Both the position numbers and the translations under genes were made by a program. A stretch of DNA of 64,000 bases from Acidaminobacterium chupaoyuni (GTDB lineage: Bacteria > Bacillota > Clostridia > Oscillospirales > Butyricicoccaceae), in NCBI GenBank assembly GCA_047936785.1, contig CP176394.1; one strand, 5' to 3'. The notes under the pieces are model-generated. The model did no database searches. It was not told the origin of the DNA and saw nothing but the letters and a program-made list of their open reading frames with translations. Below, one piece after another: positions 1-9,002 of this stretch; position 1 is the stretch's first letter; every line of letters starts with the position of its first letter.

Positions 1-1
1 G

Positions 2-475
2 GGGCTGCCCGGCGATGGCGAAGAAGGGCTTTTGCGCAGTGTGGATACCGTGATCGGCCTTGCGCCCGAAAATATCACCGTGCATTGCCTGGCCCGCAAA
101 AAAGGGTCGCCCCTGCGCTTTGGCAAACAGGGGGAGCTGCCCCATGAAATTCTGGATGAAGCCCACGACCGCATCCGGGCGGCGGGGTATGCGCCCTATT
201 ACCTTTACCGCCAGAAATACAGCGCGGGCAATTTGGAAAATGTGGGATTTGCCCGCGGCGAGACCCTTTGCCGCTATAACATTTTAATGATGGAAGAGCT
301 TTGCGATGTGGTGGCGCTGGGCGCGGGCGGCGTCAGCAAATTCTGCGCCGACGGCGGGCGCAGCATCCATCGGCTGACAAACCCCAAATATCCCCAGGAA
401 TATATCGAAAACGCGGCCGAAATCGCGCTGCGCAAAAAAATGTTACAAATAAAAACCGAAAATAACGGCCGATAG
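2..475 (+). CDS. hemZ: Coproporphyrinogen dehydrogenase HemZ-like radical SAM protein, 3' part only
   Basis: The reading frame is open from base 2, so the start and the radical-SAM CxxxCxxC cluster lie outside the window. What is visible is a C-terminal HemN/HemZ-type region: an LPGDGEEG loop, then LAPENITVHCLA, then YYLYRQKYSAGNLENVG, which is the pattern of HemZ proteins of Bacillota. The family is assigned to oxygen-independent oxidation of coproporphyrinogen III in haem synthesis, although many HemN/HemZ relatives have other or untested roles. It ends at TAG just before a separate promoter, so it closes an upstream transcription unit. The family is fairly secure; the substrate is inferred. 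Confidence 0.8.
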   Translation, partial: GLPGDGEEGLLRSVDTVIGLAPENITVHCLARKKGSPLRFGKQGELPHEILDEAHDRIRAAGYAPYYLYRQKYSAGNLENVGFARGETLCRYNILMMEELCDVVALGAGGVSKFCADGGRSIHRLTNPKYPQEYIENAAEIALRKKMLQIKTENNGR

Positions 476-477
476 GT

Positions 478-506
478 TTGAAGCCGCGGCTTCCTTTTGA
501 TATAAT
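478..506 (+). promoter_or_regulatory. Sigma-A type promoter for the zinc-ribbon gene
   Basis: TTGAAG (478-483) and TATAAT (501-506) are 17 bases apart, with TG one base before the -10 (extended -10). The spacer holds a perfect 12-base palindrome, AAGCCGCGGCTT (481-492), which could be a repressor site. Position is by eye. Confidence 0.55.
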
Positions 507-641
507 GAAAAGAACCAAAGGTCATCGCATCTTCCGCGGGCGCTAAAAGCCAGCCGGCACAAGTTGCGCTTATGGGGGATATATTGCAAAAGAGGAGATC
601 CGATAAAAGTTTTGCGGATTTTGAGAAAGGAGACCTTTTTT

Positions 642-1034
642 ATGGAACAAAAAGTGCAAGAGGTTTTTGAAAAAGTGCGGGTGACCGCCGTGGCCGCCGC
701 GTCGGCGGCAGGCAAAGCCGCCGATGCGGCCGGCAAAAAAGCCGGAGAGCTGGTGGGAACCACGCGGATGAATTTGCAGATTTTTGATTTGAATAACGAG
801 ATCGATTTGCTGTTCAAAGAAATCGGCAAAAGCGTTTATCTCACCCATACCGGCGTGGAAGCCGATTCGCAGGAGATCGACCGTAAAATTCAGCAGATCG
901 ATGAAAAATATCTTGCGATCGCCCAATTGAAGCAGCAGATCGAAGAGCTGCGCGCCACGGTAAAATGTCCGAAATGCGGCAACGCCTGCAGCCGTGACGA
1001 TGTGTTCTGCAGCGTCTGCGGCCAGCAGCTGTAA
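642..1034 (+). CDS. Small zinc-ribbon protein with helical N-terminus
   Basis: A 130-residue protein of unknown role. Residues 1-40 are Ala/Lys-rich and likely helical, the middle (about 45-105) is predicted coiled coil, and the C-terminus carries a zinc ribbon, CPKCGNAC followed by CSVCGQQL. No signal peptide or clear membrane span is visible. The ATG at 642 was chosen because GAAAGGAGA lies just upstream; longer in-frame starts have no ribosome site. It has its own promoter and ends in a hairpin terminator, so it is probably monocistronic. Zinc-ribbon proteins of this shape are common in Clostridia; no function is claimed. Confidence 0.75.
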   Translation: MEQKVQEVFEKVRVTAVAAASAAGKAADAAGKKAGELVGTTRMNLQIFDLNNEIDLLFKEIGKSVYLTHTGVEADSQEIDRKIQQIDEKYLAIAQLKQQIEELRATVKCPKCGNACSRDDVFCSVCGQQL

Positions 1035-1045
1035 GAAAAGAAACA

Positions 1046-1078
1046 AAGGACACCCCGTTTTTCGGCGTGTCCTTTTTC
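1046..1078 (+). terminator. Intrinsic terminator after the zinc-ribbon gene
   Basis: Stem AAGGACACCCCG / CGGCGTGTCCTT with a TTTTT loop and one mismatch, followed by a T tract. Confidence 0.75.
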
Positions 1079-1100
1079 CTTCGGAAAGGAAGAAAAAACG

Positions 1101-1922
1101 ATGTTTACAATAGAAGAATATCAGCAGAGCGCCCAATGGCTGAAAGAGAAGCTGGGGTCGTTTCGTCCCGAGATCTTGATGGTTTTGGGTTCGGGGCTTG
1201 GCTTTTTGGCCGAGCAGGTGGAAAACCCCATCCTGATCCCTTATGGCGAGATCCCCCATTTCTGCCGTTCTACCGCGCCGGATCATGCGGGCAGGTTTGT
1301 GGCGGGCGTTTTGGGCGGCCGCCGTGTGATGGTGATGCAGGGGCGCTTTCATTTATATGAAGGTTATTCCGCCGAGCAGGTCACTTATCCCATCCGCGTG
1401 GCCTATCTTCTGGGGGTGCGGTCGCTGCTGCTGACGAATGCGGTGGGCGCCATCAACACTTCGTTTCAAGTGGGCGATCTGATGATGATTACCGATCATA
1501 TCCGCCTGTTCGATCCCGATCCGCTGATCGGGCCGAATCTTCCGCAGTTCGGGCCGCGTTTTTGTGATATGAGCGAGACTTATTGCCCCGAATATCAGCA
1601 GCTTTGCCGCCGAAAGGCCGAAGAAGCGGGCATTTTGCTGCGCGAAGGCGTTTATTTTTATTTTACCGGCCCTCAGTTCGAAACCCCGGCCGAAATCCGC
1701 GCGGCCCGCATCCTGGGGGGCGACGCGGCGGGGATGTCCACGGTTCCCGAAGCCATCTGCGCCAATCACTGCGGGATGAAAATTTTGGGCATCTCGCTTG
1801 TCACGAATATGGCCGCGGGCATTTTAAAACAGCGCCTTGACGGCGTGGATGTGTTATCGGCGGCGGAAAAGGCCCATGATCGGTTTGAAACACTGGTGAT
1901 GAGCTGTCTGCCCGAGCTGTAA
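1101..1922 (+). CDS. punA: Purine nucleoside phosphorylase (class I trimeric type)
   Basis: Cytoplasmic enzyme that cleaves purine nucleosides with phosphate to base and (deoxy)ribose-1-phosphate. The 273 residues match the usual length of the trimeric PNP-I family. Visible motifs are the phosphate-binding LGSGLG near residue 30, QGRFHLYEGY in the substrate loop, the TNAVGAIN block and the C-terminal GISLVTNMAAG region. The ATG at 1101 follows GGAAAGGA. It lies 9 bases before the MTA/SAH deaminase gene, suggesting one purine-salvage unit in which deaminated nucleosides pass to phosphorolysis. Family assignment is secure; fine substrate preference is not visible. Confidence 0.92.
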   Translation: MFTIEEYQQSAQWLKEKLGSFRPEILMVLGSGLGFLAEQVENPILIPYGEIPHFCRSTAPDHAGRFVAGVLGGRRVMVMQGRFHLYEGYSAEQVTYPIRVAYLLGVRSLLLTNAVGAINTSFQVGDLMMITDHIRLFDPDPLIGPNLPQFGPRFCDMSETYCPEYQQLCRRKAEEAGILLREGVYFYFTGPQFETPAEIRAARILGGDAAGMSTVPEAICANHCGMKILGISLVTNMAAGILKQRLDGVDVLSAAEKAHDRFETLVMSCLPEL

Positions 1923-1931
1923 GGAGGAAAC

Positions 1932-3239
1932 ATGGAACTGCTTTTATCGCATGTTACGGCGGTGACGATGGAAGAACCCGGCGCGATCATCGAAAACGCA
2001 TATCTGGCTGTGGATGGCGGAAAAATCATCTCGGTGGGCACGGCGCGCCCCGCGGGGCCGTTCGATCGCGAGATCGATTGCACGGGCAAAATCGCCATGC
2101 CCGGGCTGATCAACGCCCATACCCATGTGCCCATGACGGTGCTGCGCGGATATGCCGATGATTACTGCCTGCAGGATTGGCTGCAAAATTACATTTTCCC
2201 CGCAGAAGCCAAAATGGATGAACGCTGCGTGGCGGCGGGCGCTTTGCTGGGGTTTGCCGAAATGATCCGCTGCGGCATCACTTCAGTTACCGAGATGTAT
2301 TTCAAAACCCCGGTGATCGCCAAAACCGCGTTGGAAACAGGCATCAAAGCCAACATCTGCAACGGCGCGCTGTCGTTTGATCCCGAAGGCTACGATTTTG
2401 AAAAGGCCGGCGAAACGCAGGAAATGCGTCTGGCGCTGGAAACCTGGCATGGGGCGGATGATGGCCGGCTGAAGCTGGATGTGGGCATCCACGGCGAATA
2501 TACCTCTTTTGAAAAGCTTTGGCGCAAGAATGCCGAATTTGCGGCCGAGCATGATCTGAATGTGCATATCCATGTTTCGGAAACGAAAAAAGAACATGAG
2601 GAATGTATCGCGCGCCATGGGAAAACGCCCATTGCCATGCTGGCCCAAAGCGGCGCTTTCGACACCCGCGCCACGGCGGCCCACTGCGTTTATGTTACGG
2701 AAGATGACATGGAGATCATGCGCCGCAAAAGCGTGACGGCGGCCCACAACCCTGTCAGCAATTTAAAGCTGGCCAGCGGCATTGCCCCGGTGGCAAAGAT
2801 GCTGCAAAAAGGGGTCTCTGTGGCGCTGGGCACCGATGGCGTGGCCTCTAATAACAGCCATGATCTGTTTGAAGAGATCAAATTATGCGCCCTTTTGCAA
2901 AAAGGCATCAGCGGCGACCCCAAATCCCTGCCCGCGTGGCAGGCGCTGCGCTGCGCCACGGTAGGGGGCGCCTTTGCCCAGCGGCGTGAAAAAGAATGCG
3001 GCATGCTGAAACCGGGCATGGATGCCGACCTGATTTTGGTGGATGCGGATTATTTCTGCCTGCAGCCCATCTATCAGCCCGTTTCGGCGCTTTGCTATTC
3101 CGTTACGGGCCGCGATGTATGCCTGACCATGGTGCGCGGCAAGATCCTTTATGAAAACGGCAAATTTACCACCATCGATCTGGAAAAAGCCTTATATGAA
3201 GTCAATCACTATGCCGTTGCGCATATTTTAGAAAAATAA
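1932..3239 (+). CDS. mtaD: 5-methylthioadenosine/S-adenosylhomocysteine deaminase
   Basis: A 435-residue amidohydrolase of the SsnA/MtaD group that deaminates S-adenosylhomocysteine, methylthioadenosine or adenosine to inosyl products. Metal-binding and active-site signatures appear in order: NAHTHVPMTVLRG (about residues 60-73), HIHVSET, TAAHCVYV and LGTDGVASNN. The start has a strong GGAGG 7 bases upstream. Coupling to the PNP gene fits removal of the by-product of SAM-dependent methylation, which the methyltransferase-rich cobalamin cluster of this genome would produce. The family is secure; separating MTA/SAH from guanine deaminases rests on overall similarity to MtaD. Confidence 0.88.
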   Translation: MELLLSHVTAVTMEEPGAIIENAYLAVDGGKIISVGTARPAGPFDREIDCTGKIAMPGLINAHTHVPMTVLRGYADDYCLQDWLQNYIFPAEAKMDERCVAAGALLGFAEMIRCGITSVTEMYFKTPVIAKTALETGIKANICNGALSFDPEGYDFEKAGETQEMRLALETWHGADDGRLKLDVGIHGEYTSFEKLWRKNAEFAAEHDLNVHIHVSETKKEHEECIARHGKTPIAMLAQSGAFDTRATAAHCVYVTEDDMEIMRRKSVTAAHNPVSNLKLASGIAPVAKMLQKGVSVALGTDGVASNNSHDLFEEIKLCALLQKGISGDPKSLPAWQALRCATVGGAFAQRREKECGMLKPGMDADLILVDADYFCLQPIYQPVSALCYSVTGRDVCLTMVRGKILYENGKFTTIDLEKALYEVNHYAVAHILEK

Positions 3240-3310
3240 ATGCGGAACACATGGCAGGGAAAACGATTTCATATAATGGCAGGAGAACGCAAAGAAGGGA
3301 GCTGTTGTGC

Positions 3311-4900
3311 TTGAGCAAAACAAAAAACAGCTTTATTGAAGGAGCTTTTATTCTGGTGGTGGCAAACGCCCTGACGAAGATCATCGGCGCCATCTTCAAG
3401 ATACCGCTTTCCAACCTGATGGGGTCGGAGGGCATGGGCCTTTTTGATGTGGCCTATGGCATTTATACGGCGCTTTTTGTGATCGCCACCGCGGGCCTGC
3501 CCGTGGCGATCTCTAAAATGGTTTCGGAATCAAGGGCGCTGGGGCGGCGCGAAGAAGCCAGCCGCATCGTTTCGGTGGCGCTTTCAGCGTTTGCCGTTTT
3601 CGGCCTGGCTGCCACGGCGGTGCTGTGGTTCGGCGCCGATCTTCTGGCGGCCAAAGTGGGCAACAGCGGGGCGGCCCCCGCCGTTCGCGCCATTGCGCCC
3701 TCGCTGTTTTTTGTTTCGGTGATGTCTATTATCCGCGGCTATTACCAAGGGCTTTCCGATATGCGCCCCACGGCGATCTCACAGGTGCTGGAAGCGGTGG
3801 GCAAGCTTTCGGTGGGCTATGTGGCCGCGTGGCTGATGCTCAAGCGCGGCCTGGGCATTGAAATGGCCGCCGCGGGCGCTATTTTCGGCGTTACCTGCGG
3901 CAGCGCGCTTTCTTTTCTTTATCTGGTTTTGAAAAAGTGGAAAGAAACCCGCGTGTCGCCCCTGAGCAGCTATAACGGCCAGGTGGCGAGCAGAGGAACT
4001 TTGCTTAAACGCCTGATCGCCACAGCCATCCCCGTGACGGTGGGCGCTTCGGTCATCAGCCTGACCAACCTTTTGGATATGGCCATGGTGATGAACCGTT
4101 TGCAGGATATCGGTTTTTCCGAAAAAGCAGCCACCGAGTTATATGGTTCGCTGGGGCTGGCCCGCAACATCTTCAACCTGCCGCAGACTTTGATCGTGGC
4201 AGTTTCCATCAGCATCATCCCCGCCATCAGCGCGGCTTATGCAAAGGGCCGGTATGACAGCGCGCGCAGAACCACGGAAACCGCGCTGCGTGTGGCTTCG
4301 CTGATCGCGCTGCCCGCCGCCGCGGGACTGTTTGCCCTTTCGGGGCCTATTTTAAAGGTGATCTATTATAAGCGGCCCGAAGATTGCGTGACCGCCACGC
4401 CGCTGCTCACGGTGCTGAGCATCGCGGTGATCTTTGTGGCGATGGTTTCTCTGACCAACTCGATTTTGCAGGCCATGGGCAGGGTGCGCGTGCCGGTTTA
4501 TACCATGCTCATCGGCGGCGCGGTGAAGCTGACGGTGAACTATTTTCTCATCGGCAACCCCAAAATCAATATTCTGGGCGCGCCCATCGGCACAACGCTT
4601 TGCTACGCCGTTATCACCGTTTTGAATCTGATCGTCATTGGGCAATGCGGTTTGCGGCTGAACTATTTTTCCATCTATTTGAAGGCCGGCCTTGCTTCGC
4701 TGGTCATGGGCGGCTTTGCCTGGATCGCCTATCCGCCCGCGGCGGGGCTTCTGGGAGAAAAACTCGGCGTTTTGGCGGTGATCGCGGCGGCGGCGCTGGT
4801 TTATCTGGTGCTTGTGATCGTTTTGCGTGTGCTTCCCAAAGAAGATATCATGTTGTTACCAAAGGGTGACAAAATTGCTAAGATATTAAGAATTCACTGA
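3311..4900 (+). CDS. SpoVB/MurJ-like oligosaccharide flippase (MOP superfamily)
   Basis: An integral membrane protein of about 529 residues with roughly 14 hydrophobic segments and the N-terminal pattern of the SpoVB/YabM branch (GAFILVVANALTKIIGAIFKIPL). Members flip lipid-linked cell-wall or polysaccharide precursors; SpoVB is needed for spore cortex in Bacillus. The gene sits just before mazG, as in many sporulating Bacillota. I prefer the TTG at 3311 because AGGGAG lies about 9 bases upstream; an ATG at 3251 adds 20 hydrophilic residues but lacks a ribosome site. A general polysaccharide flippase role is possible. Confidence 0.85.
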   Translation: MSKTKNSFIEGAFILVVANALTKIIGAIFKIPLSNLMGSEGMGLFDVAYGIYTALFVIATAGLPVAISKMVSESRALGRREEASRIVSVALSAFAVFGLAATAVLWFGADLLAAKVGNSGAAPAVRAIAPSLFFVSVMSIIRGYYQGLSDMRPTAISQVLEAVGKLSVGYVAAWLMLKRGLGIEMAAAGAIFGVTCGSALSFLYLVLKKWKETRVSPLSSYNGQVASRGTLLKRLIATAIPVTVGASVISLTNLLDMAMVMNRLQDIGFSEKAATELYGSLGLARNIFNLPQTLIVAVSISIIPAISAAYAKGRYDSARRTTETALRVASLIALPAAAGLFALSGPILKVIYYKRPEDCVTATPLLTVLSIAVIFVAMVSLTNSILQAMGRVRVPVYTMLIGGAVKLTVNYFLIGNPKINILGAPIGTTLCYAVITVLNLIVIGQCGLRLNYFSIYLKAGLASLVMGGFAWIAYPPAAGLLGEKLGVLAVIAAAALVYLVLVIVLRVLPKEDIMLLPKGDKIAKILRIH

Positions 4901-4946
4901 AAAAACAGAGGTTTTATTCAAAAATGCTTGCAAAGGAAGTGCCAAT

Positions 4947-5726
<780 letters not shown>

Positions 5727-5766
5727 TGCGCCAATAAGGGGCAAACATACAAGGAGGATTATTATC

Positions 5767-6042
5767 ATGAACAAAACAGAATTAATCGCCGCAATTGCGG
5801 AACAGGCAGGTTTGAACAAAAAGCAGAGCGAAGACGCACTGGTCGCTATGATCGATGCCGTGAGCAACGAACTGGCACAGGGCGGAAAAGTGCAGCTGAT
5901 CGGTTTTGGTTCTTTTGAAACAAAAGAAAGAGCCGCCCGCGTGGGCCGCAACCCCAAAACAAAAGAAGAGATCCAGATCCCCGCAAGCACTTACCCTGTG
6001 TTTAAAGCCGGCAAAGCTTTGAAAGATAAAGTTTCGAAGTAA
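5767..6042 (+). CDS. hup: HU family DNA-binding protein
   Basis: Ninety-one residues with the complete HU/IHF fold: N-terminal MNKTELIAAIAEQAGL, the dimer helix, GFGSFETKERAARVGRNP in the beta-arm region, and the C-terminal TYPVFKAGKALKD. It compacts and bends DNA as a homodimer. A strong AAGGAGG lies 6-7 bases before the ATG. A GC-rich hairpin with a T run follows at once and probably makes most transcripts stop before rqcP, which would explain abundant HU and scarce RqcP. Confidence 0.95.
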   Translation: MNKTELIAAIAEQAGLNKKQSEDALVAMIDAVSNELAQGGKVQLIGFGSFETKERAARVGRNPKTKEEIQIPASTYPVFKAGKALKDKVSK

Positions 6043-6052
6043 AGAAACTCTT

Positions 6053-6080
6053 GCCCCGGGAAATTCCCGGGGCGTTTTTA
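6053..6080 (+). terminator. Hairpin attenuator/terminator between hup and rqcP
   Basis: A near-perfect palindrome, GCCCCGGGAA-A-TTCCCGGGGC, followed by GTTTTTA. It lies between two co-oriented genes only 50 bases apart, so partial read-through is expected. Confidence 0.7.
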
Positions 6081-6092
6081 TTGGAGGAAGAA

Positions 6093-6344
6093 ATGAGACT
6101 GGATAAATATTTGAAGATCGCCCGCCTGATCAAGCGCAGAACCGTGGCCAACGATGCCTGCGATGTGGGCAGGGTCACTGTGAACGGCAAACCCGCCAAG
6201 GCTTCTTATCAGGTGAAAGAAGGCGATGTGCTGGAACTGGCGTTCGGGGCGCGCACCTTACGCGTGAAAGTGCTGGCCACGCCCGAACACGCCAAAAAAG
6301 ACGATGCCGAGCTGTTATATCAGGAATTATCGGAAGGGGAATAA
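6093..6344 (+). CDS. rqcP: S4-domain RNA-binding protein (RqcP/YabO type)
   Basis: An 83-residue protein consisting of one S4 domain, starting MRLDKYLKIARLIKRRT and including GRVTVNGKPAKASYQV, typical of the Hsp15/RqcP family. RqcP binds tRNA on stalled 50S subunits and helps RqcH add alanine tails in ribosome quality control. The ATG at 6093 follows GGAGGAAG; an upstream in-frame ATG at 6051 would start inside the terminator. In spore formers this gene is normally followed directly by yabP; here an amino-acid permease intervenes. Confidence 0.88.
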   Translation: MRLDKYLKIARLIKRRTVANDACDVGRVTVNGKPAKASYQVKEGDVLELAFGARTLRVKVLATPEHAKKDDAELLYQELSEGE

Positions 6345-6398
6345 ACATTCCCGCCGCGCATAAAAGAAACCTGCGGCACTGCCGATTTTCCAATCGAA

Positions 6399-6453
6399 TT
6401 TTTGGTGATGTTTCGCGGATAGAGAAAATTTTGTGGGGCTAAATCACCAAAAA
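6399..6453. repeat. Inverted repeat upstream of the permease gene
   Basis: TTTTTGGTGAT (6399-6409) and ATCACCAAAAA (6443-6453) are perfect 11-base complements separated by 33 bases. The right arm ends 5 bases before a -35 TTGACA. The rest of the 6345-6699 gap is AT-rich with no gene-like ORF and no riboswitch class I recognise. Confidence 0.5.
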
Positions 6454-6458
6454 ACGCA

Positions 6459-6552
6459 TTGACAGCGGGGTAAATTGGAAATACCATACAAAAAATTAGT
6501 GTTTGTTTCATTCAAATGACATATTGCAGGTCGAATGCGTTGGATTTATAAT
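6459..6552 (+). promoter_or_regulatory. Two candidate sigma-A promoters for the permease
   Basis: First: TTGACA (6459-6464), 17 bases, TACCAT (6482-6487). Second: TTGCAG (6524-6529), 17 bases, TATAAT (6547-6552). Either gives a 5' leader of 140-210 bases. Confidence 0.45.
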
Positions 6553-6699
6553 TATTCTTGTAATATGGTGTAATAAATTGGAAAATACATCCTTGTCATT
6601 TTTTTAACTAAGGATACTGTTTCCATAAGGTTGCCCATATGATGAAGAAAAGCCTTTGAGTGAGGGCTTTAAATTTGATGGAGTGAAGGTGCAGTTAGT

Positions 6700-8043
6700 A
6701 TGGAAGAGGGACAGCAAGGAAAGAACCATCTGAAGAAAAACCTTGGGGTAGCGACCGCTATGTCCATTGTGGTTGGCTGTGTAATCGGCGCAGGCGTGTT
6801 TTTTAAACCGTATGCCATTTACCAAGCCACCGGCGGCGCGCCCGGCATGGGCATTCTGGCATGGGTCTTTGGCGGATTGGCCAGCATTTTTGCGGCGCTG
6901 ACTTTTGCGGAAGTTGCAATTTTGATTCCCAAAACAGGCGGTATGGTGGCCTATCTGGGCGAAGTCTACAACGAAAAGCTGGGCTTTTTGGCCGGCTGGA
7001 TGCAAGTAATCATCTTTTATCCCGCGTTTCTCGCCGGTTACGGCGTAAAAGTGGGCAGCGAATTAAGCGGATACCTTGGGGAAAAATTTGCTCTGCCCAT
7101 TGCAATGCTGGTAATTATCCTGCTTGTGGCGGCCAACACCATGGGCTCGAAAACAGCCGGCGGAATCCAGGTGGTTTCCACCATCTGCAAATTGATCCCG
7201 CTGATTCTGCTGATGATCTTCGGCTTTATTCTGGGCAGCGGCGGCAACCCCATCCTCAGCCCTGTCGTCGGTGACGGCAAAAATGCGGCGACCGTTCTGG
7301 GTTCCACCCTGCTTGCGGTTTTGTTCGCTTTTGAAGGCTGGACGAATGTGGGAACCATTGCCGGCGAAATGAAAAACCCCGGCAAAGATCTGCCGAAGGC
7401 TATCGTTGGCGGCGTATCGATCATCATGGCAGTTTATCTGATCATCAATGTGGCTTATTTGTGGGTCATCCCGGCAAATGAACTGATGAATCTGGAATCC
7501 CCCGCGGCCGCGGTGGCAACACAGATCTTCGGCACAGCCGGCGGAACATTGATCAAGATCGGCATCATTATTTCCGTTATCGGCGCGGGCAACGGCTTCC
7601 TGATGTCCGGTTCCCGTGTGGCTTATCTGCTGGCTCAGCAGAATTCTCTGCCCTGCAGCAAAACGCTGGGCAAACTCAACAGCAACCATGTGCCCGCAAA
7701 CTCGATCATTCTGGTCGGTTTCCTGGCCTGCCTGTATTCCATCAGCGGTCAGTTCGATATGCTGACGGATCTGGCTGTGTTCTCCAGCTGGGTGTTCTAT
7801 ACCCTGACCTTTATGTGCGTGATCCATCTGAGAAAAACGCATCCTGAGCTTGAAAGAAAATACAAAGTGCCGCTTTATCCTGTGATCCCCATCCTGGCGA
7901 TCCTCAGCGGCGCCTATGTTGTTTTGAGCCAGCTGATCTGGTCGGGTTCTCACGCCAGAATCCTTTCGCTTTGCAGCATCGCGGTGACCCTGATCGGTTT
8001 GCCGGTTTACTATCTGGTAAAGAAAAACAGCAAAGCGGCTTAA
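6700..8043 (+). CDS. APC-family amino-acid permease (SteT/LAT-like)
   Basis: A 447-residue protein with about 12 membrane spans. The N-terminus has the APC substrate-binding signature, GCVIGAGVFFKPYAIYQATGG, followed by the TM2-3 glycine-rich region and a conserved FAFEGWTNVGTIAGEMKNP block in TM6, as in serine/threonine exchangers and LAT-type transporters. The substrate cannot be read from sequence. It has its own promoters and terminator and so forms a monocistronic cassette between rqcP and yabP, two genes that are normally adjacent. Nothing in its codon use stands out by eye. Confidence 0.88.
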   Translation: MEEGQQGKNHLKKNLGVATAMSIVVGCVIGAGVFFKPYAIYQATGGAPGMGILAWVFGGLASIFAALTFAEVAILIPKTGGMVAYLGEVYNEKLGFLAGWMQVIIFYPAFLAGYGVKVGSELSGYLGEKFALPIAMLVIILLVAANTMGSKTAGGIQVVSTICKLIPLILLMIFGFILGSGGNPILSPVVGDGKNAATVLGSTLLAVLFAFEGWTNVGTIAGEMKNPGKDLPKAIVGGVSIIMAVYLIINVAYLWVIPANELMNLESPAAAVATQIFGTAGGTLIKIGIIISVIGAGNGFLMSGSRVAYLLAQQNSLPCSKTLGKLNSNHVPANSIILVGFLACLYSISGQFDMLTDLAVFSSWVFYTLTFMCVIHLRKTHPELERKYKVPLYPVIPILAILSGAYVVLSQLIWSGSHARILSLCSIAVTLIGLPVYYLVKKNSKAA

Positions 8044-8060
8044 GTTTTGAAAAGCGTTTC

Positions 8061-8099
8061 TATCCCATCCGCCCAACGGCGGGTGGGATATTTTCTTTT
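8061..8099 (+). terminator. Terminator of the permease gene
   Basis: A 13-bp stem TATCCCATCCGCC / GGCGGGTGGGATA with one wobble pair and a CAAC loop, then TTTTCTTTT. Confidence 0.85.
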
Positions 8100-8119
8100 G
8101 CGGCGTGCAGGGGAAAATA

Positions 8120-8148
8120 GCATATCCCGACAGCTTGTTTCATATAGT
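8120..8148 (+). promoter_or_regulatory. Candidate sigma-E (mother-cell sporulation) promoter for yabPQ
   Basis: GCATATC (8120-8126) and CATATAGT (8141-8148) are 14 bases apart, close to the sigma-E pattern (ATA-containing -35; CATACAnT -10). yabP and yabQ belong to the sigma-E regulon in Bacillus subtilis, which supports the call. Confidence 0.5.
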
Positions 8149-8204
8149 AAAGTGAAAATTAAAATCGTGCGGAAAAACTTTATATGAAATGAGAAAGAGG
8201 CGGT

Positions 8205-8492
8205 ATGATGAAAAACGATGAATTCAGAAGGCTTGAAACTTTGCCCAACAATGTTATTTTGGAAAATCGCGAGCACTTAAGCGTTTCGGGCGTTTCAGAG
8301 GTCATCAGCTTTGATGAAAACGAGGTGCTGCTGGTCACTTCGCAAGGGGTTTTGAATGTGGGCGGAACCGAGCTCCATGTGGAAAAACTGAACCTTGAGA
8401 TCGGCGAGCTTTCTATCACGGGGCATGTGGAGGCCATGATCTATGAGGATGAGAACCGCAAACGCGGCGGCTTCTGGTCCAAGCTTTTTTAG
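8205..8492 (+). CDS. yabP: Sporulation protein YabP
   Basis: A 95-residue member of the YabP/YqfC family with the expected beta-rich core: NREHLSVSGVSEVISFDE, then a hydrophobic strand LLVTSQGVLNVGG and HVEKLNLEIGELSITG. YabP proteins are found only in endospore formers and are made in the mother cell; the biochemical role is unsettled. Two adjacent ATGs (8205, 8208) follow AAGAGGCGG and either may be used. yabQ starts two bases after the stop. A sigma-E-like promoter lies upstream. Confidence 0.9.
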   Translation: MMKNDEFRRLETLPNNVILENREHLSVSGVSEVISFDENEVLLVTSQGVLNVGGTELHVEKLNLEIGELSITGHVEAMIYEDENRKRGGFWSKLF

Positions 8493-8494
8493 CG

Positions 8495-8905
8495 ATGATC
8501 GATATCGGATTGGAAGAACAGACAAAAGCCTTTCTGTTCGCGGTGACCATGGGGCTGGCCTTCGGCCTTTTTTATGATCTGCTGCGAGGCATACGCGGCC
8601 TTTTGGGGCGCGGGAAATGGCTGACCGCCATATTGGATCTGTTTTACAGCGTGGTCTGCTGCGGCGTTTTCTTTGTGTTCACCCTGACCCTTTCTCTGGG
8701 GCAGATCCGCTTTTTCAGCCTGGGAGGCTGTGCCGGCGGGATGGTTTTATATTTTTCCGGCATTTCTCCCACCGTTGCGGGCGCGTTCCAAAAGCTTGAA
8801 AAAGGCCTGCGCCGTCTTTTAATGAGAAAGCGGCAAAATGACGGAAAAGAAAAAAAGATGCGGTCTGCAAAGGAGAAAAAGAGAAAATCCACTGAATCGG
8901 AATAA
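8495..8905 (+). CDS. yabQ: Sporulation membrane protein YabQ
   Basis: A 136-residue protein with three to four hydrophobic helices (about residues 10-30, 42-68, 72-90) and a highly basic C-terminal tail of Lys/Arg/Glu residues. In Bacillus subtilis YabQ sits in the membranes engulfing the forespore and is needed for cortex formation. The family motif GLAFGLFYDLLRGIR is clear. It follows yabP by two bases and is presumably co-transcribed from the sporulation promoter, while the next gene, divIC, is vegetative. Confidence 0.9.
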   Translation: MIDIGLEEQTKAFLFAVTMGLAFGLFYDLLRGIRGLLGRGKWLTAILDLFYSVVCCGVFFVFTLTLSLGQIRFFSLGGCAGGMVLYFSGISPTVAGAFQKLEKGLRRLLMRKRQNDGKEKKMRSAKEKKRKSTESE

Positions 8906-9002
8906 AAAGGTTTGACTTTTAGCTGAAAATTGGTAAACTGTTTATAAGAATATCGTTTTATCATTTGGGCAAAGCTCTTGGCAAAGGAAAGCGAGGAAAA
9001 CC

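Noticed and set aside
7063..8076. A 337-residue minus-strand frame
   Set aside because: Mirror of the amino-acid permease; its start overlaps that gene's terminator, and no domain is recognisable.
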